Below are positions 18,895 to 28,909 of a DNA stretch of 64,000 bases, piece after piece. The first letter of the stretch is position 1; the number at the start of each line of letters is the position of its first letter. The notes under the pieces were generated by a model that made no database searches, was not told the origin of the DNA, and saw only the letters and a program-made list of their open reading frames with translations. The DNA is taken from contig JBBRAM010000001.1 in the NCBI GenBank assembly GCA_038206765.1, forward strand, positions 186,001 through 250,000. Direction: 5' to 3'. The translations under genes were made by a program, and so were the position numbers. This DNA comes from UKL13-2 sp038206765. Lineage in GTDB: Bacteria > Pseudomonadota > Gammaproteobacteria > Burkholderiales > Usitatibacteraceae.

Positions 18895-18906
18895 TCTTAT
18901 ATAAGA
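18895..18906. promoter_or_regulatory. TCTTATATAAGA palindrome in the acs / citE-like divergent promoter region
   Basis: A perfect 12-bp palindrome, preceded by an extra TATCTTAT half-like copy, in the 286-bp region between divergent acs and the CitE-like gene. The AT-rich dyad is of the kind bound by GntR-family regulators; the identity of the regulator is not known. Confidence 0.45.
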
Positions 18907-19014
18907 CCTATTGACGCACCGCAACAAAAAGAGTAATTTCACATCATGACGACTCGTTTTATTCCGTTTTAAAAGTACGCGTCATCCTCATTAACACTAG
19001 TTAAAGCCCATTTT

Positions 19015-20136
19015 ATGAGCAATTTATTCGACATCCACACACCCACGGCGACCGTCTTGGGCGATTATTGGCCAGGTATTCAAATTTATTACCCGCCGGT
19101 GAAATACGCACCGGCTTTGGGCCTGTATGAAGATTTGGAGCAAGCCTCGCTGCGGTTTAAAAAGCACGCTTGGGGCACCAACTCGCACACCTTGATTTTT
19201 GATCTGGAAGACGGTTGCCGCCAAAAAGAAATGTCCCGCGAACTGCTGCGAATGGAGCTCCCGCACATGCCCAAGCGGCGCGAAGTTCAAGTGGCGATTC
19301 GGATCAACCCGTTTCGCACGGATGAGTATGAAAAAGACCTGCAACTGATTCGCGATTTATCGGATCACATTGATGTCGTCATGCTTGCCAAAGCAGGCGA
19401 AGCCTATGGCTCACCGGAGATCCGTGATCTTTCTGCGGTGCTGGTTGGCTTAAATCACAAAATGACGATTCAGCCGATAATTGAGCACCCCAAATCGCTC
19501 AAAATCGCACCCGATTTAATGCAATACGCAACGGTGAAGCATGTTGTGTTCGGCATCCATGATTTCTCGAAAGCGATGGGCATTCAAATCACGCCGCGAA
19601 ATTGGACCAATGAACTCGCCTATTTTATGAATCAGATTTTGTTCGAGGCGCGTATCGCCGGTAAGGGCGTGATTGGTGGGGTGGAAACACTGATCGGCAA
19701 TTCAATGATGCCTGAAAATTTTGTCGAGCCCGACGATGTCCGCCGCTGGCTCGATTTGCATGGCGACGAAGAATCTCGTGTTGTATACAAACACGCCTGT
19801 GAAGAATCCGCCATGGGCATGACCGGAAAACAGGTGATTCATCCGTATCACATTCACCCTTGCAAGGTCGCCTATACGCCCTCGCCCACGGACACGAAAA
19901 CCAAAATCGCCATCCTCAAAGCGGCGATTGAAGCCGATGCGTTGCTCGGGGGCGCCATTAAATTTAACGGTGAAATGCTCGATCCACCGATGTTTGGCAA
20001 AGCACTGCAAACACTGCTGCGCGCCAATGCACTGCACGCGTTGTCGGTTGACGATTCCGCGTTTGCGGTTGAGGTATTACGCAAGCTGCCAGCACAGGTG
20101 GTGCGCGAGAACTGGCCTTACGGTGTCATTTTATAA
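19015..20136 (+). CDS. HpcH/HpaI aldolase / CitE-like acyl-CoA lyase
   Basis: A 373-residue TIM-barrel protein of the citrate lyase beta/malyl-CoA lyase superfamily. The metal-binding DLED motif lies at 63-66, the RIN segment follows a beta-strand (VAIRINPF), and the DVVMLAKAGEAYGSPE and IQPIIEHPKSL strands match the CitE/malyl-CoA lyase pattern. It is longer than stand-alone CitE (~290). It is followed on the same strand by an acyl-CoA ligase and a class I fumarase, suggesting lyase action on a CoA ester such as malyl- or citramalyl-CoA. The exact substrate is inference. Confidence 0.8.
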   Translation: MSNLFDIHTPTATVLGDYWPGIQIYYPPVKYAPALGLYEDLEQASLRFKKHAWGTNSHTLIFDLEDGCRQKEMSRELLRMELPHMPKRREVQVAIRINPFRTDEYEKDLQLIRDLSDHIDVVMLAKAGEAYGSPEIRDLSAVLVGLNHKMTIQPIIEHPKSLKIAPDLMQYATVKHVVFGIHDFSKAMGIQITPRNWTNELAYFMNQILFEARIAGKGVIGGVETLIGNSMMPENFVEPDDVRRWLDLHGDEESRVVYKHACEESAMGMTGKQVIHPYHIHPCKVAYTPSPTDTKTKIAILKAAIEADALLGGAIKFNGEMLDPPMFGKALQTLLRANALHALSVDDSAFAVEVLRKLPAQVVRENWPYGVIL

Positions 20137-20153
20137 AACCAAAATCGCCATTC

Positions 20154-20193
20154 GGCGGGCGTTTTCAAGCAAAACTTCCTTGAAACGCCCGCC
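20154..20193 (+). other. Stem-loop between the lyase and ligase genes
   Basis: Arms of about 15 bp (GGCGGGCGTTTTCAAG with CTTGAAACGCCCGCC, one bulge) around a 9-nt loop, in the 91-bp gap between the CitE-like and ligase genes. There is no strong T-run after it. It may be an RNA processing or stabilising hairpin, an attenuator or a REP-like element. Confidence 0.55.
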
Positions 20194-20227
20194 CTACCTA
20201 GTGTTTTAATTTACTTTTTAGCTCATC

Positions 20228-21940
20228 ATGAACGCAAACGCCAGCCCTCCGCCTTTCCAACCCTACCCCACTTGGACATGGCATGTTCCCGAATTTTTTA
20301 ACATTGGTGTTGCCTGCACCGATGCGCATCTCGGCACGGATATTGAGAACCGCATTGCCATGATTGTCGAGGACGACCACCTCGGTACGGTTTCGATCAC
20401 CTACGCAACGCTTGCTGAGCGAACCAGCCAATTTGCGCAATTGCTGCGGAAGCGGGGTGTGTTGGCGGGCGACCGTGTGTTAATTCGTCTGCCAAATAGC
20501 ATCGACTATCCAACCGCATTTTTAGGTGCGATGAAAGCGGGCTGCATTGCCGTGCCTACCTCCACGCTACTCACCCCGGACGAAGTTTTGTACCTGGCGA
20601 AAGACTCCGGTGCGAAGGTGTTGGTAATGGATAAAGCAATGTGGCCGCAGATGGCAGAGCGGGTCTGCAATGCAGAAAATTTGAACCTCGTACTGCTCTC
20701 GGGCGAAGGACAGCAAACGCTGGCATCGCCACTGACATCGGCTCCAGCTCCAGCGCTAGCGCCGGCCGGCAAGCTCAACGTCCTCGACGTAGTTGATTTA
20801 GCGCCGGCACTGAGAGAAATTACCGCATGGTCAGCGCCATATGCCACGCATGCCAATGATCCTGCGTATCTTGTTTACACCTCGGGAACAACTGGCTATC
20901 CCAAAGGCGTTTTGCATGCGCACCGGGCGTTGATTGGCCGCGAACCAGCGTCAAAATATTGGTTTAATTTCGACGATAAACAAGTCGATCGCATCCTCCA
21001 TTCAGGCAAATTTAATTGGACCTATGTGCTCGGCTCCGGCTTAATGGATCCGCTTTATTTGGGTAAAACCGTCATCGTGCATGAGGGGAAAAATGACGCG
21101 AATTGTTGGACGCGCCTCATCGCCAAGCATGGTGCCACCATCTTCATCGGCGTGCCCACCATCTATCGCCAAATTGTGCAAAAAACCACGACCACTAAAG
21201 CCGATGTGCCCACGCTTCGATTTTGCATGAGTGCGGGCGAACATTTGTCCGACGATATGCTCACGGCATGGCGCACGCGCTTTGGCATGGATATTTTTGA
21301 AGCCGTCGGCATGAGCGAATTTTCATATTATTTATCGCAATCGATCCATCGCCCGATTCGCGCGGGTTCGGCCGGTTTTGCGCAACCGGGGCACGACATC
21401 CAATTACTCAATCCCGATACGATGCAGCCGGTTTCGCCCGGCGAGGAAGGCATGATCGCCATACCTGAGGCCGATCCTGGATTATTTTTGCGCTACTGGA
21501 ACCTTGATGCAGAAACGGCCAAATACAAACATGACGGCTATTTTTTCACCGGCGACTACGCCAAAATTGATATTGAGGGCTATCTGTGGTTTTTGGGGCG
21601 TCGCGACGACATCATCAAAAGTTTCGGTTATCGCGTCTCACCTTACGAAGTGGAGCGCGTGCTCAAATCGCACCCCGCTGTGGCCGATTGCGCCTGTGTC
21701 GGTGAAGAAATAGAAAAAGATAAATTGATCGTCGCAGCGTACGTGATTCTCAATCTGGGCCTTCAGCCTGATCAACGAGTTTCCGCCGATGAACTTCTCA
21801 AATTCGGCCAACAACACCTTGCCGCCTACAAAGCCCCCAAGCGAATCTACCTGGCCAAGGATTTTCCGCGTACCAAGAATGGTAAAATTCTTCGTAGAGA
21901 TATTTCACCCGCAATGGCGATCTCAACATCGGTTTCGTAA
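20228..21940 (+). CDS. AMP-forming acyl-CoA synthetase
   Basis: A 570-residue ANL-superfamily ligase. The P-loop YTSGTTGYPKG lies at 217-227, GMSEFSYY at the A5 region, the FTGDYAKID hinge region follows, and the catalytic lysine is in PRTKNGKILRR near 555. The overall pattern is closest to benzoate/medium-chain acyl-CoA ligases. It presumably supplies the CoA ester for the adjacent CitE-like lyase. The substrate is not determinable from sequence alone. Confidence 0.85.
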   Translation: MNANASPPPFQPYPTWTWHVPEFFNIGVACTDAHLGTDIENRIAMIVEDDHLGTVSITYATLAERTSQFAQLLRKRGVLAGDRVLIRLPNSIDYPTAFLGAMKAGCIAVPTSTLLTPDEVLYLAKDSGAKVLVMDKAMWPQMAERVCNAENLNLVLLSGEGQQTLASPLTSAPAPALAPAGKLNVLDVVDLAPALREITAWSAPYATHANDPAYLVYTSGTTGYPKGVLHAHRALIGREPASKYWFNFDDKQVDRILHSGKFNWTYVLGSGLMDPLYLGKTVIVHEGKNDANCWTRLIAKHGATIFIGVPTIYRQIVQKTTTTKADVPTLRFCMSAGEHLSDDMLTAWRTRFGMDIFEAVGMSEFSYYLSQSIHRPIRAGSAGFAQPGHDIQLLNPDTMQPVSPGEEGMIAIPEADPGLFLRYWNLDAETAKYKHDGYFFTGDYAKIDIEGYLWFLGRRDDIIKSFGYRVSPYEVERVLKSHPAVADCACVGEEIEKDKLIVAAYVILNLGLQPDQRVSADELLKFGQQHLAAYKAPKRIYLAKDFPRTKNGKILRRDISPAMAISTSVS

Positions 21941-22225
21941 AGTTGGTGGAATCGGCAGCGCTAAGAAGATAAGCAGTTCGATTTTAGTGTTGTAGTCATC
22001 AAGCATTCTTTAATGCCCGGCAAAATCGTTTTTTTCGGGCTTCGCTGTTGAGGTCATTTATTGAAGCTATCGAATTTAGCACTACACGTTAATGCGGCAA
22101 ACCATCACACACCTCGCTTTCATCCTTTCCGCACTCTCCATCGCATGCATCGACCGGATTCTGGATGGATCACGTTCCGCTAGCGGAGCGGGCAAAGCCG
22201 ACCGTGACCACCTCTAGGAGCCACT

Positions 22226-23794
22226 ATGAACACCCCAACAATCATCAAACAAGAAGACTTCATCAAATCCGTCGCCGACGGTTTTCAATACATTAGCTAT
22301 TACCATCCGCCCGATTACATCAAGGCATTGCACGAGGCTTACGACAGTGAAGCCTCGCCTGCTGCGAAAGATGCAATGGCGCAAATCCTCATCAACTCGC
22401 GCATGGCGGCTGAGGGCCACCGCCCGATTTGCCAGGACACCGGCATTTGCATCGCGTTTGTGAAAGTGGGAATGGATGTACGCTTTGATGCGGCCGATGC
22501 AACCTTGATGAGCCTTGAGGAAATGGTCAACGAAGGCGTTCGCCGCGCTTACACGGACATCGACAATCCGCTACGCGGCTCAATGTTGATTGATCCCGAT
22601 GGCGTGCGCAAAAACACCGGCGACAACACGCCAGGCGTGACGCATGTGGAGTTGGTTCCTGGCAATAAGGTGGAAGTGACCGTTGCAGCCAAGGGCGGCG
22701 GGTCGGAAAACAAATCAAAATTCGCGATGTTGCTGCCCTCGGACAGCGTGGTGGACTGGGTGCTGAGTCAATTGCCGATCATGGGCGCTGATTGGTGCCC
22801 CCCGGGCATGTTGTCGATTGGCATTGGCGGCTCGCCCGAGAAAGCGATGCTGATGGCGAAATGGGCGATGATGGAACCGATGAATATCCATGAGCTTCAA
22901 GCCCACGCCAAAACCGGCGCTGCACTTACCCGCGCAGAAGAGCTGCGCTTAGAATTATTTGAAAAAGTAAACGCACTGGGTATCGGCGCACAGGGCTTGG
23001 GCGGCTTAACGACGGTGCTCGACGTTAAAGTTACCGACTACCCCACCCACGCCGCCTCCAAACCGGTTGCATTGTTGCCCAATTGCGCGGCCACACGTCA
23101 CATTCACTTTACCCTTGATGGTTCAGGTCCCGCGATATTAGTCGCGCCGTCGCTGGACGATTGGCCAACGCTGACGATGGATGTCTCAAGCTCTAAGCGC
23201 GTCAATATTGATGGCATAAGCCGGGAGAAATTGGGCAAACTCCGCGCTGGGGATCGTGTTCTGCTAACCGGAAAAATTCTCACAGGCCGCGATGCCGCCC
23301 ATCGCCGCTTAATCGATATGATGAATCGCGGCGAGTCATTGCCAGTAGATTTGACCAACCGGTTGATTTACTACGTCGGCCCGGTCAAAGCCGTTCGCGA
23401 CGAAGTGGTTGGTCCAGCCGGCCCGACCACCGCATCACGCATGGATAAGTTCACCGCACCGCTACTGGAGAAAACCGGACTGATCGGCATGATCGGCAAA
23501 TCCGAACGCGGTGCTGCGACCGTCGAAGAAATCAAACGAGTCGGCGCGACTTATTTTATTGCGGTCGGCGGCGCTGCCTATTTGGTTTCCAAGGCGATCA
23601 AGGCGTCACGCTTAGTGGCCTTCGGCGATCTGGGCATGGAAGCGATTTATGAATTTGATGTCGTTGATATGCCGGTAATTGTGGCAGTGGATTCGATTGG
23701 CAACGCCGTACATAAATCGGGCCCCGCAGAATGGCGCGGTAAAATTGCTGCCGGTAAAAATAGCGTCAGCAGCATTCCTGTCGTGGTGGTCTGA
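22226..23794 (+). CDS. Class I fumarate hydratase (iron-sulfur), possibly fumarase/mesaconase
   Basis: A 522-residue enzyme with alpha and beta domains in one chain, as in FumA/FumB. The cluster ligands are expected in RPICQDTGIC, at LLPNCAATRHIHF and in the CPPG region, all visible. An SD (TAGGAG) precedes the ATG. Class I fumarases hydrate fumarate to malate, and some also hydrate mesaconate to citramalate. Location after a CoA ligase and a CitE-like lyase makes the second activity worth considering. Confidence in class I fumarase is high; side activity is inference. Confidence 0.93.
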   Translation: MNTPTIIKQEDFIKSVADGFQYISYYHPPDYIKALHEAYDSEASPAAKDAMAQILINSRMAAEGHRPICQDTGICIAFVKVGMDVRFDAADATLMSLEEMVNEGVRRAYTDIDNPLRGSMLIDPDGVRKNTGDNTPGVTHVELVPGNKVEVTVAAKGGGSENKSKFAMLLPSDSVVDWVLSQLPIMGADWCPPGMLSIGIGGSPEKAMLMAKWAMMEPMNIHELQAHAKTGAALTRAEELRLELFEKVNALGIGAQGLGGLTTVLDVKVTDYPTHAASKPVALLPNCAATRHIHFTLDGSGPAILVAPSLDDWPTLTMDVSSSKRVNIDGISREKLGKLRAGDRVLLTGKILTGRDAAHRRLIDMMNRGESLPVDLTNRLIYYVGPVKAVRDEVVGPAGPTTASRMDKFTAPLLEKTGLIGMIGKSERGAATVEEIKRVGATYFIAVGGAAYLVSKAIKASRLVAFGDLGMEAIYEFDVVDMPVIVAVDSIGNAVHKSGPAEWRGKIAAGKNSVSSIPVVVV

Positions 23795-23834
23795 AGACAA
23801 GTATGAATCTGCTTTATGATCAGGGGCGCGGCCA

Positions 23835-25376
23835 TTGTTGACCCCGTTGCTCAAGATGTTGCCGCCGCCAGATCAGCCCCACCCCAAATTGATGTCAATG
23901 TCGTCCAATACCGAGACCGCCCCCCGCATTGTAGTTGTTGATGGTGCCAACGGCTTTCGTCGCCTGATCGCGACGTATCTCCTCGCAAAATGGCCCAATG
24001 CGACCGTCGAGGAAGTAGACCCTTTTTCGCAAACCCTGCTCGGCCCTGAAATCGTATTTGGCACCTCGGGCGATGTCGTGGTGATGGGCGGTATTGGCAC
24101 CGTCAAAGAAGGTATTTCCATCCTGCATCGGCTGCGCAATCGTCCGCAATGCCCGCCCGTCGTGCTGCTCGTTGCACAACAACTGGCCGATGATGTCGAT
24201 CAATTTATCGTCGCAGGGGCTGCCGGTGTTTTGTTTAAGGATGCACTTTCGCAGGCGGCACTTTGCAATCTGGTGGGTCGCCTTTTGCTGCATGATCTTC
24301 CGCTGTTTTCACCGCCGCTACCGACCGATACCGTGTCTGCGGATGATGCGCAATCGAACAAGCCGGCACTCCACAAACCGAGCAAACCAAAATCCTTTGG
24401 CACCTTTAATTTTGTCAAAGCAGGCATTCGTGGCGAGACTACCAGCGTCAATATCCAAGGCTATCGGTACATTGCAACGCTCGCATCAAGCCCGATGGCC
24501 CAAGTATTCCTTGCGGAGCAGATCGGCAATGGCCTAAATAAGCAGGACATTGAGAAGGGCCCTACACTCCAGCGCACACAGCAACGCGCCGTCATTAAGG
24601 TTTTGACGGCGGCGCCTACCAACAACTTCGACGGTGTCACCCGTTTTTGTAAACGCTATCAATTTATTCACAGCCTTCAGGGTCGCCACGTCGTCCGCTA
24701 CCTCGACATGGGCATCGCCGGGGCTTGGCCTTACGCCGTCCTTGAATACTTTATCGAGGGCGATTTGCGGCAGATTATGAGCGCCAATCCCACAACCGCC
24801 GACGACCTGGCCACGGTGCGAATTTTGAACGACCTTGCCGAGGCGCTGTCCACACTGCACTCAGGAAATATCGCCCATCTTGATTTAAAACCCGAAAATG
24901 TTTTTTTTCGGGCAGGGGATAGTGGAAACAATGGAATTTCCCAGAGCCGCACTCAGAGCCGCGGTGAACTCGTGTTGATCGATTTTAATATTTCCGCCCC
25001 GTTTGGTCGCACTGCTAAAAGCACTTTAGCCGCGAATCTGTTGGGTGGGGGCGACGGGGCAGGCGCCCCCGTGTTGGGCACGCCCGCCTATATGAGCCCC
25101 GAGCAGGGCCAAGGTTTGCCGATCGATGGCCGCAGTGATTTGTATAGCCTGGGCGCAATATTTTTTGAAATGCTCGCCGGTAAAAAACCCTATTCGGCTA
25201 AAAATGATGCCGAATTGCTGTATCGACATATCCATGATGAAATTCCACTTCTGCCAAAACGCGCCCGGCAATTTCAGCCAATTGTGGATCGTCTCTTGGC
25301 AAAGTTTCCAGAGGAGCGCTACGCAACAGCGGCAGAATTGTCCGAAGCGCTTGCACCATTTATCGCGGATGCTTAA
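23835..25376 (+). CDS. Ser/Thr protein kinase with N-terminal pseudo-receiver domain
   Basis: A 513-residue fusion. Residues about 30-150 fold like a response-regulator receiver (RIVVVDGANG start, GVLFKDA with Lys135), but the phospho-acceptor position after DVVVM is Gly85 and the acidic pair is reduced, so it is likely not phosphorylated. A linker leads to a Hanks-type kinase (about 205-510): VIKVL Lys255, catalytic loop HLDLKPEN with Asp350 (Leu in place of Arg in HRD), DFN at 383-385 and GTPAYMSPEQ. No transmembrane helix is present, so it is cytosolic. The start is uncertain: a TTG is listed, with an ATG at 23892 as alternative. Confidence 0.85.
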   Translation: MLTPLLKMLPPPDQPHPKLMSMSSNTETAPRIVVVDGANGFRRLIATYLLAKWPNATVEEVDPFSQTLLGPEIVFGTSGDVVVMGGIGTVKEGISILHRLRNRPQCPPVVLLVAQQLADDVDQFIVAGAAGVLFKDALSQAALCNLVGRLLLHDLPLFSPPLPTDTVSADDAQSNKPALHKPSKPKSFGTFNFVKAGIRGETTSVNIQGYRYIATLASSPMAQVFLAEQIGNGLNKQDIEKGPTLQRTQQRAVIKVLTAAPTNNFDGVTRFCKRYQFIHSLQGRHVVRYLDMGIAGAWPYAVLEYFIEGDLRQIMSANPTTADDLATVRILNDLAEALSTLHSGNIAHLDLKPENVFFRAGDSGNNGISQSRTQSRGELVLIDFNISAPFGRTAKSTLAANLLGGGDGAGAPVLGTPAYMSPEQGQGLPIDGRSDLYSLGAIFFEMLAGKKPYSAKNDAELLYRHIHDEIPLLPKRARQFQPIVDRLLAKFPEERYATAAELSEALAPFIADA

Positions 25377-25435
25377 TCTGGCAGCAAGCTGTCTCGCCTA
25401 CCCAACAAAATATTTTTTTAAATTTGGTCACTTCC

Positions 25436-28400
25436 ATGCTTCCCCACGGCTCCGCCGACGCTTACTTTCTTGCCAAACTTGCTGCCCAATACGCCGCGCA
25501 GCACGGCGCAAACCAAAAACCGCTATTCATTCTTACAGCGAGTGCGCAGGATGCCGAACGGCTGCAACGTGAAATCGCGTTTTTCGCACCGACTTTAGGC
25601 ATCCATCGCCTGCCCGATTGGGAAACATTGCCTTACGACCAATTCTCGCCGCATCCGGATTTGGTGTCGGAAAGATTGGCAACGCTGTATCAATTTTCGC
25701 ACGCAAAATTTGATGTCGGCATCGTGCCGGTGACGACCGCGATGACGCGCCTTGCACCGCTCGAATATTTGGCCGGTCGCGCATTTTTCTTGCGTACCAA
25801 GACCAAGCTCAATATCGACACCATGCGTGAAAGTTTGACCTTTGCGGGTTACACCCACACCGCGCAAGTGATGGCGCCGGGCGAGTATGCCGTACGCGGA
25901 GGGCTGATCGATTTGTTCCCGATGGGATCAACCGTCCCGTATCGCGTCGATTTATTTGGCGATGAAATTGACCAGATCCGTACTTTCGATGTGGACACCC
26001 AGCGAAGCATTTATCCGGTGAACGAAATCCGCATGTTGCCCGCCCATGAATTTCCGCTGGATAAATTGGGGCAGCACACATTTCGTGAAAATTTTCGTGA
26101 CCGCTTCGAGGGCGACCCTTCGAAGAGCCGCTTGTATAAAGACGTTTCAGTCGGTTTGGCGCCCAATGGCGTGGAATATTATTTGCCACTGTTCTTTGAA
26201 AAAACGTCTACCGTGTTTGACTATTTGCCACGCCAAACCGAAATATATTTGCACACTGGCACCAGCAATAATGCTACTGGCATTATGAGAAATGATGCCG
26301 CTGGCATCGCCACCAGTGCTGATGCATTTTGGTTGGATGCAAAATCTCGCTATGATTTATTGCGTGGCGATAAAGACCGCCCATTGTTGCCGCCGAAAGA
26401 TATTTTTCTGCCGACCGATGAATTATTTTCCGGCATTAACGCGTTCAAAAAAATAAACGCGGCAGATATTTTTGCACCCACAAAAGCGTTACCCGCTATT
26501 GAGGTTGATCGTAAAGCAGCCGATCCATTAGCGCGATTTAAGCGGTTCATTGACAGCTTCACGGGCGATGGTCCGGCTAGGATTCTAATCGCCGCCGAAA
26601 GCCTAGGTCGCCGCGAAACGATCTCGCAATTCCTCTCAGAACATGGTCTAAACGCCGCGCCAGCACTAGAGTTTGGGGCATTTATCCAAAGTGTCGAACC
26701 ACTCAATATCGTCGCCGCGCCGTTACAGTCGGGCTTTATTTTGCTGGAATCAAACGAAGCCTTCGTCACGGAAAACGAACTATATGCATCCGAAGTAAAA
26801 CAGACGCGCCGCCGTGGCCAGGGCGCAGACAAACGCAGCAACAGCAATGCTGAGGGCATGTTGCGTGATTTGGCCGAAGTCAATATCGGCGATCCGGTGG
26901 TTCATAACGACCACGGGATAGGCCGCTACATGGGCTTGATCAACATGGATTTCGGTGACGGCGTGATGGAATTCATGGAGCTACATTACGCGGACGCAGC
27001 AAAATTATTTGTCCCCGTTTCACAACTCAGCGTTATCTCACGTTACACCGGCGCCAACCCGGAGAACGCGCCGTTGCACCGGTTAGGCTCTGGTCAGTGG
27101 GAAAAAGCCAAGAAAAAAGCTGCCGAACAAGTCCGCGATACTGCCGCTGAATTGTTAAATCTCTACGCCCGCCGCGCTGCACGTAAAGGCTTCGCGTTTC
27201 CGTTACAGCTCAATGAATTCGATGCCTTCTCGGCCACCTTCCCGTTCGAGGAAACACCCGATCAGGCTACCGCGATTAAAGCTGTCATGTCTGACATGAC
27301 CTCCGGGCGTCCGATGGATCGCTTGGTGTGCGGCGATGTCGGCTTTGGCAAGACCGAGGTCGCGTTGCGTGCCGCGTTCATTGCCGTGAGTGCCGGCAAG
27401 CAAGTCGCCATCTTGGTGCCCACCACTTTGCTGGCGGAACAACATTTCCAAAATTTCTCAGATCGATTCGCCGAATGGCCAGTGAAACTGGCCGAGTTTT
27501 CGCGCTTCCGTTCAGCAAAAGAGACCACCGCTGCCATGAAAGGCTTGACAGATGGCACGGTTGATATTGCGATTGGCACCCACAAGCTGATTCAAAAAGA
27601 CATGGTTTTTAAAAATTTGGGGCTAGTCATTATCGATGAGGAACATCGCTTTGGTGTTCGGCAGAAAGAATCGCTGAAAGCCATGCGGGCTGAGGTCGAT
27701 GTGCTCACACTCACCGCTACGCCAATCCCGCGCACCTTGGCGATGTCGCTCGAAGGGCTGCGCGATTTCTCAGTAATCGCCACCGCGCCACAGCGCCGTT
27801 TGTCGATTAAAACCTTCGTTAATACTCAAAGTGAAGGCATCGTGCGTGAAGCTGTGCTGCGGGAACTAAAACGCGGCGGACAAGCTTATTATTTGTATAA
27901 CGAGGTCGAGACGATTCAAAACCAACTTGAAAAACTCGAAAAATTATTGCCCGAAGCCCGCATCGCTATCGCCCACGGCCAGCTCCCAGAGCGCGAATTG
28001 GAGCGGGTGATGCGTGATTTTTATCATCAAAAATCGAATGTCTTACTTTGCTCGACCATTATTGAGACCGGCATTGATGTGCCGACGGCGAATACGATTT
28101 TGATTCACCGCGCTGATAAATTTGGCTTGGCGCAATTGCATCAGCTGCGCGGCCGCGTTGGGCGCTCGCATCATCAGGCGTATGCATATTTACTCACGCC
28201 ACCTTCCGAGGCATTGTCGAGCAACGCGAAAAAGCGGCTTGAGGCGATTCAGGCGATGGAGGATTTAGGCGCCGGCTTTTATTTGGCGATGCATGATTTG
28301 GAAATTCGCGGCGCGGGCGAGGTGCTGGGCGATTCACAATCTGGCGGCATTCAGGATATTGGATTCACGCTCTACAACGACATGTTGAACGCAGCCGTGA

Positions 28401-28909
28401 AATCGTTGAAAGCGGGTAAAGAACCGGACTTGATGCGGCCATTGAATGTAGCAACGGAGATCAATTTACATCAACCTGCGCTTCTGCCTGACACCTATTG
28501 TGGCGATGTGCATGAGCGCCTGGTGATTTATAAACGTCTCGCCAACTGCGAGAGTGAAGATGCGCTGGACCAGCTGCAAGAAGAGCTGGTGGACCGCTTC
28601 GGCATCATCCCGGTGCCCGCGCAGACATTGGTCGATTCGCATCGTTTGCGGATTATGGGCAAGCCATTGGATTTGTTGAAAATCGATGCAAGCGCGCAAT
28701 CAATCTCGGTGCAATTTGGCCGCGATACACCGATTCATCCGCATCGGGTGATTCACTTAGTGCAGCAACGAAGACACTACAAACTCGCCGGGCCCGATAA
28801 ACTGCGGATCGAAAGGCCAATTGCCGATATTAAATTGCGGGTGGCGGAAATCAAAACGATTTTGCGCGAACTGACCCCCGCGCCCGCCGAAGCCATAAAA
28901 ACATCATGA
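25436..28909 (+). CDS. mfd: Transcription-repair coupling factor Mfd
   Basis: An ATP-dependent translocase of about 1157 residues that removes stalled RNA polymerase at lesions and recruits UvrA. A UvrB-homologous N-terminal part, an RNA-polymerase interaction domain starting near GDPVVHNDHGIGRYMGL (~490), helicase motif I GDVGFGKTE, the DEEH box, TATPIPRTL and the C-terminal TRCF domain are all visible. The ATG at 25436 is preferred to the upstream TTG. The stop overlaps the serB start (ATGA), implying translational coupling. Confidence 0.97.
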   Translation: MLPHGSADAYFLAKLAAQYAAQHGANQKPLFILTASAQDAERLQREIAFFAPTLGIHRLPDWETLPYDQFSPHPDLVSERLATLYQFSHAKFDVGIVPVTTAMTRLAPLEYLAGRAFFLRTKTKLNIDTMRESLTFAGYTHTAQVMAPGEYAVRGGLIDLFPMGSTVPYRVDLFGDEIDQIRTFDVDTQRSIYPVNEIRMLPAHEFPLDKLGQHTFRENFRDRFEGDPSKSRLYKDVSVGLAPNGVEYYLPLFFEKTSTVFDYLPRQTEIYLHTGTSNNATGIMRNDAAGIATSADAFWLDAKSRYDLLRGDKDRPLLPPKDIFLPTDELFSGINAFKKINAADIFAPTKALPAIEVDRKAADPLARFKRFIDSFTGDGPARILIAAESLGRRETISQFLSEHGLNAAPALEFGAFIQSVEPLNIVAAPLQSGFILLESNEAFVTENELYASEVKQTRRRGQGADKRSNSNAEGMLRDLAEVNIGDPVVHNDHGIGRYMGLINMDFGDGVMEFMELHYADAAKLFVPVSQLSVISRYTGANPENAPLHRLGSGQWEKAKKKAAEQVRDTAAELLNLYARRAARKGFAFPLQLNEFDAFSATFPFEETPDQATAIKAVMSDMTSGRPMDRLVCGDVGFGKTEVALRAAFIAVSAGKQVAILVPTTLLAEQHFQNFSDRFAEWPVKLAEFSRFRSAKETTAAMKGLTDGTVDIAIGTHKLIQKDMVFKNLGLVIIDEEHRFGVRQKESLKAMRAEVDVLTLTATPIPRTLAMSLEGLRDFSVIATAPQRRLSIKTFVNTQSEGIVREAVLRELKRGGQAYYLYNEVETIQNQLEKLEKLLPEARIAIAHGQLPERELERVMRDFYHQKSNVLLCSTIIETGIDVPTANTILIHRADKFGLAQLHQLRGRVGRSHHQAYAYLLTPPSEALSSNAKKRLEAIQAMEDLGAGFYLAMHDLEIRGAGEVLGDSQSGGIQDIGFTLYNDMLNAAVKSLKAGKEPDLMRPLNVATEINLHQPALLPDTYCGDVHERLVIYKRLANCESEDALDQLQEELVDRFGIIPVPAQTLVDSHRLRIMGKPLDLLKIDASAQSISVQFGRDTPIHPHRVIHLVQQRRHYKLAGPDKLRIERPIADIKLRVAEIKTILRELTPAPAEAIKTS

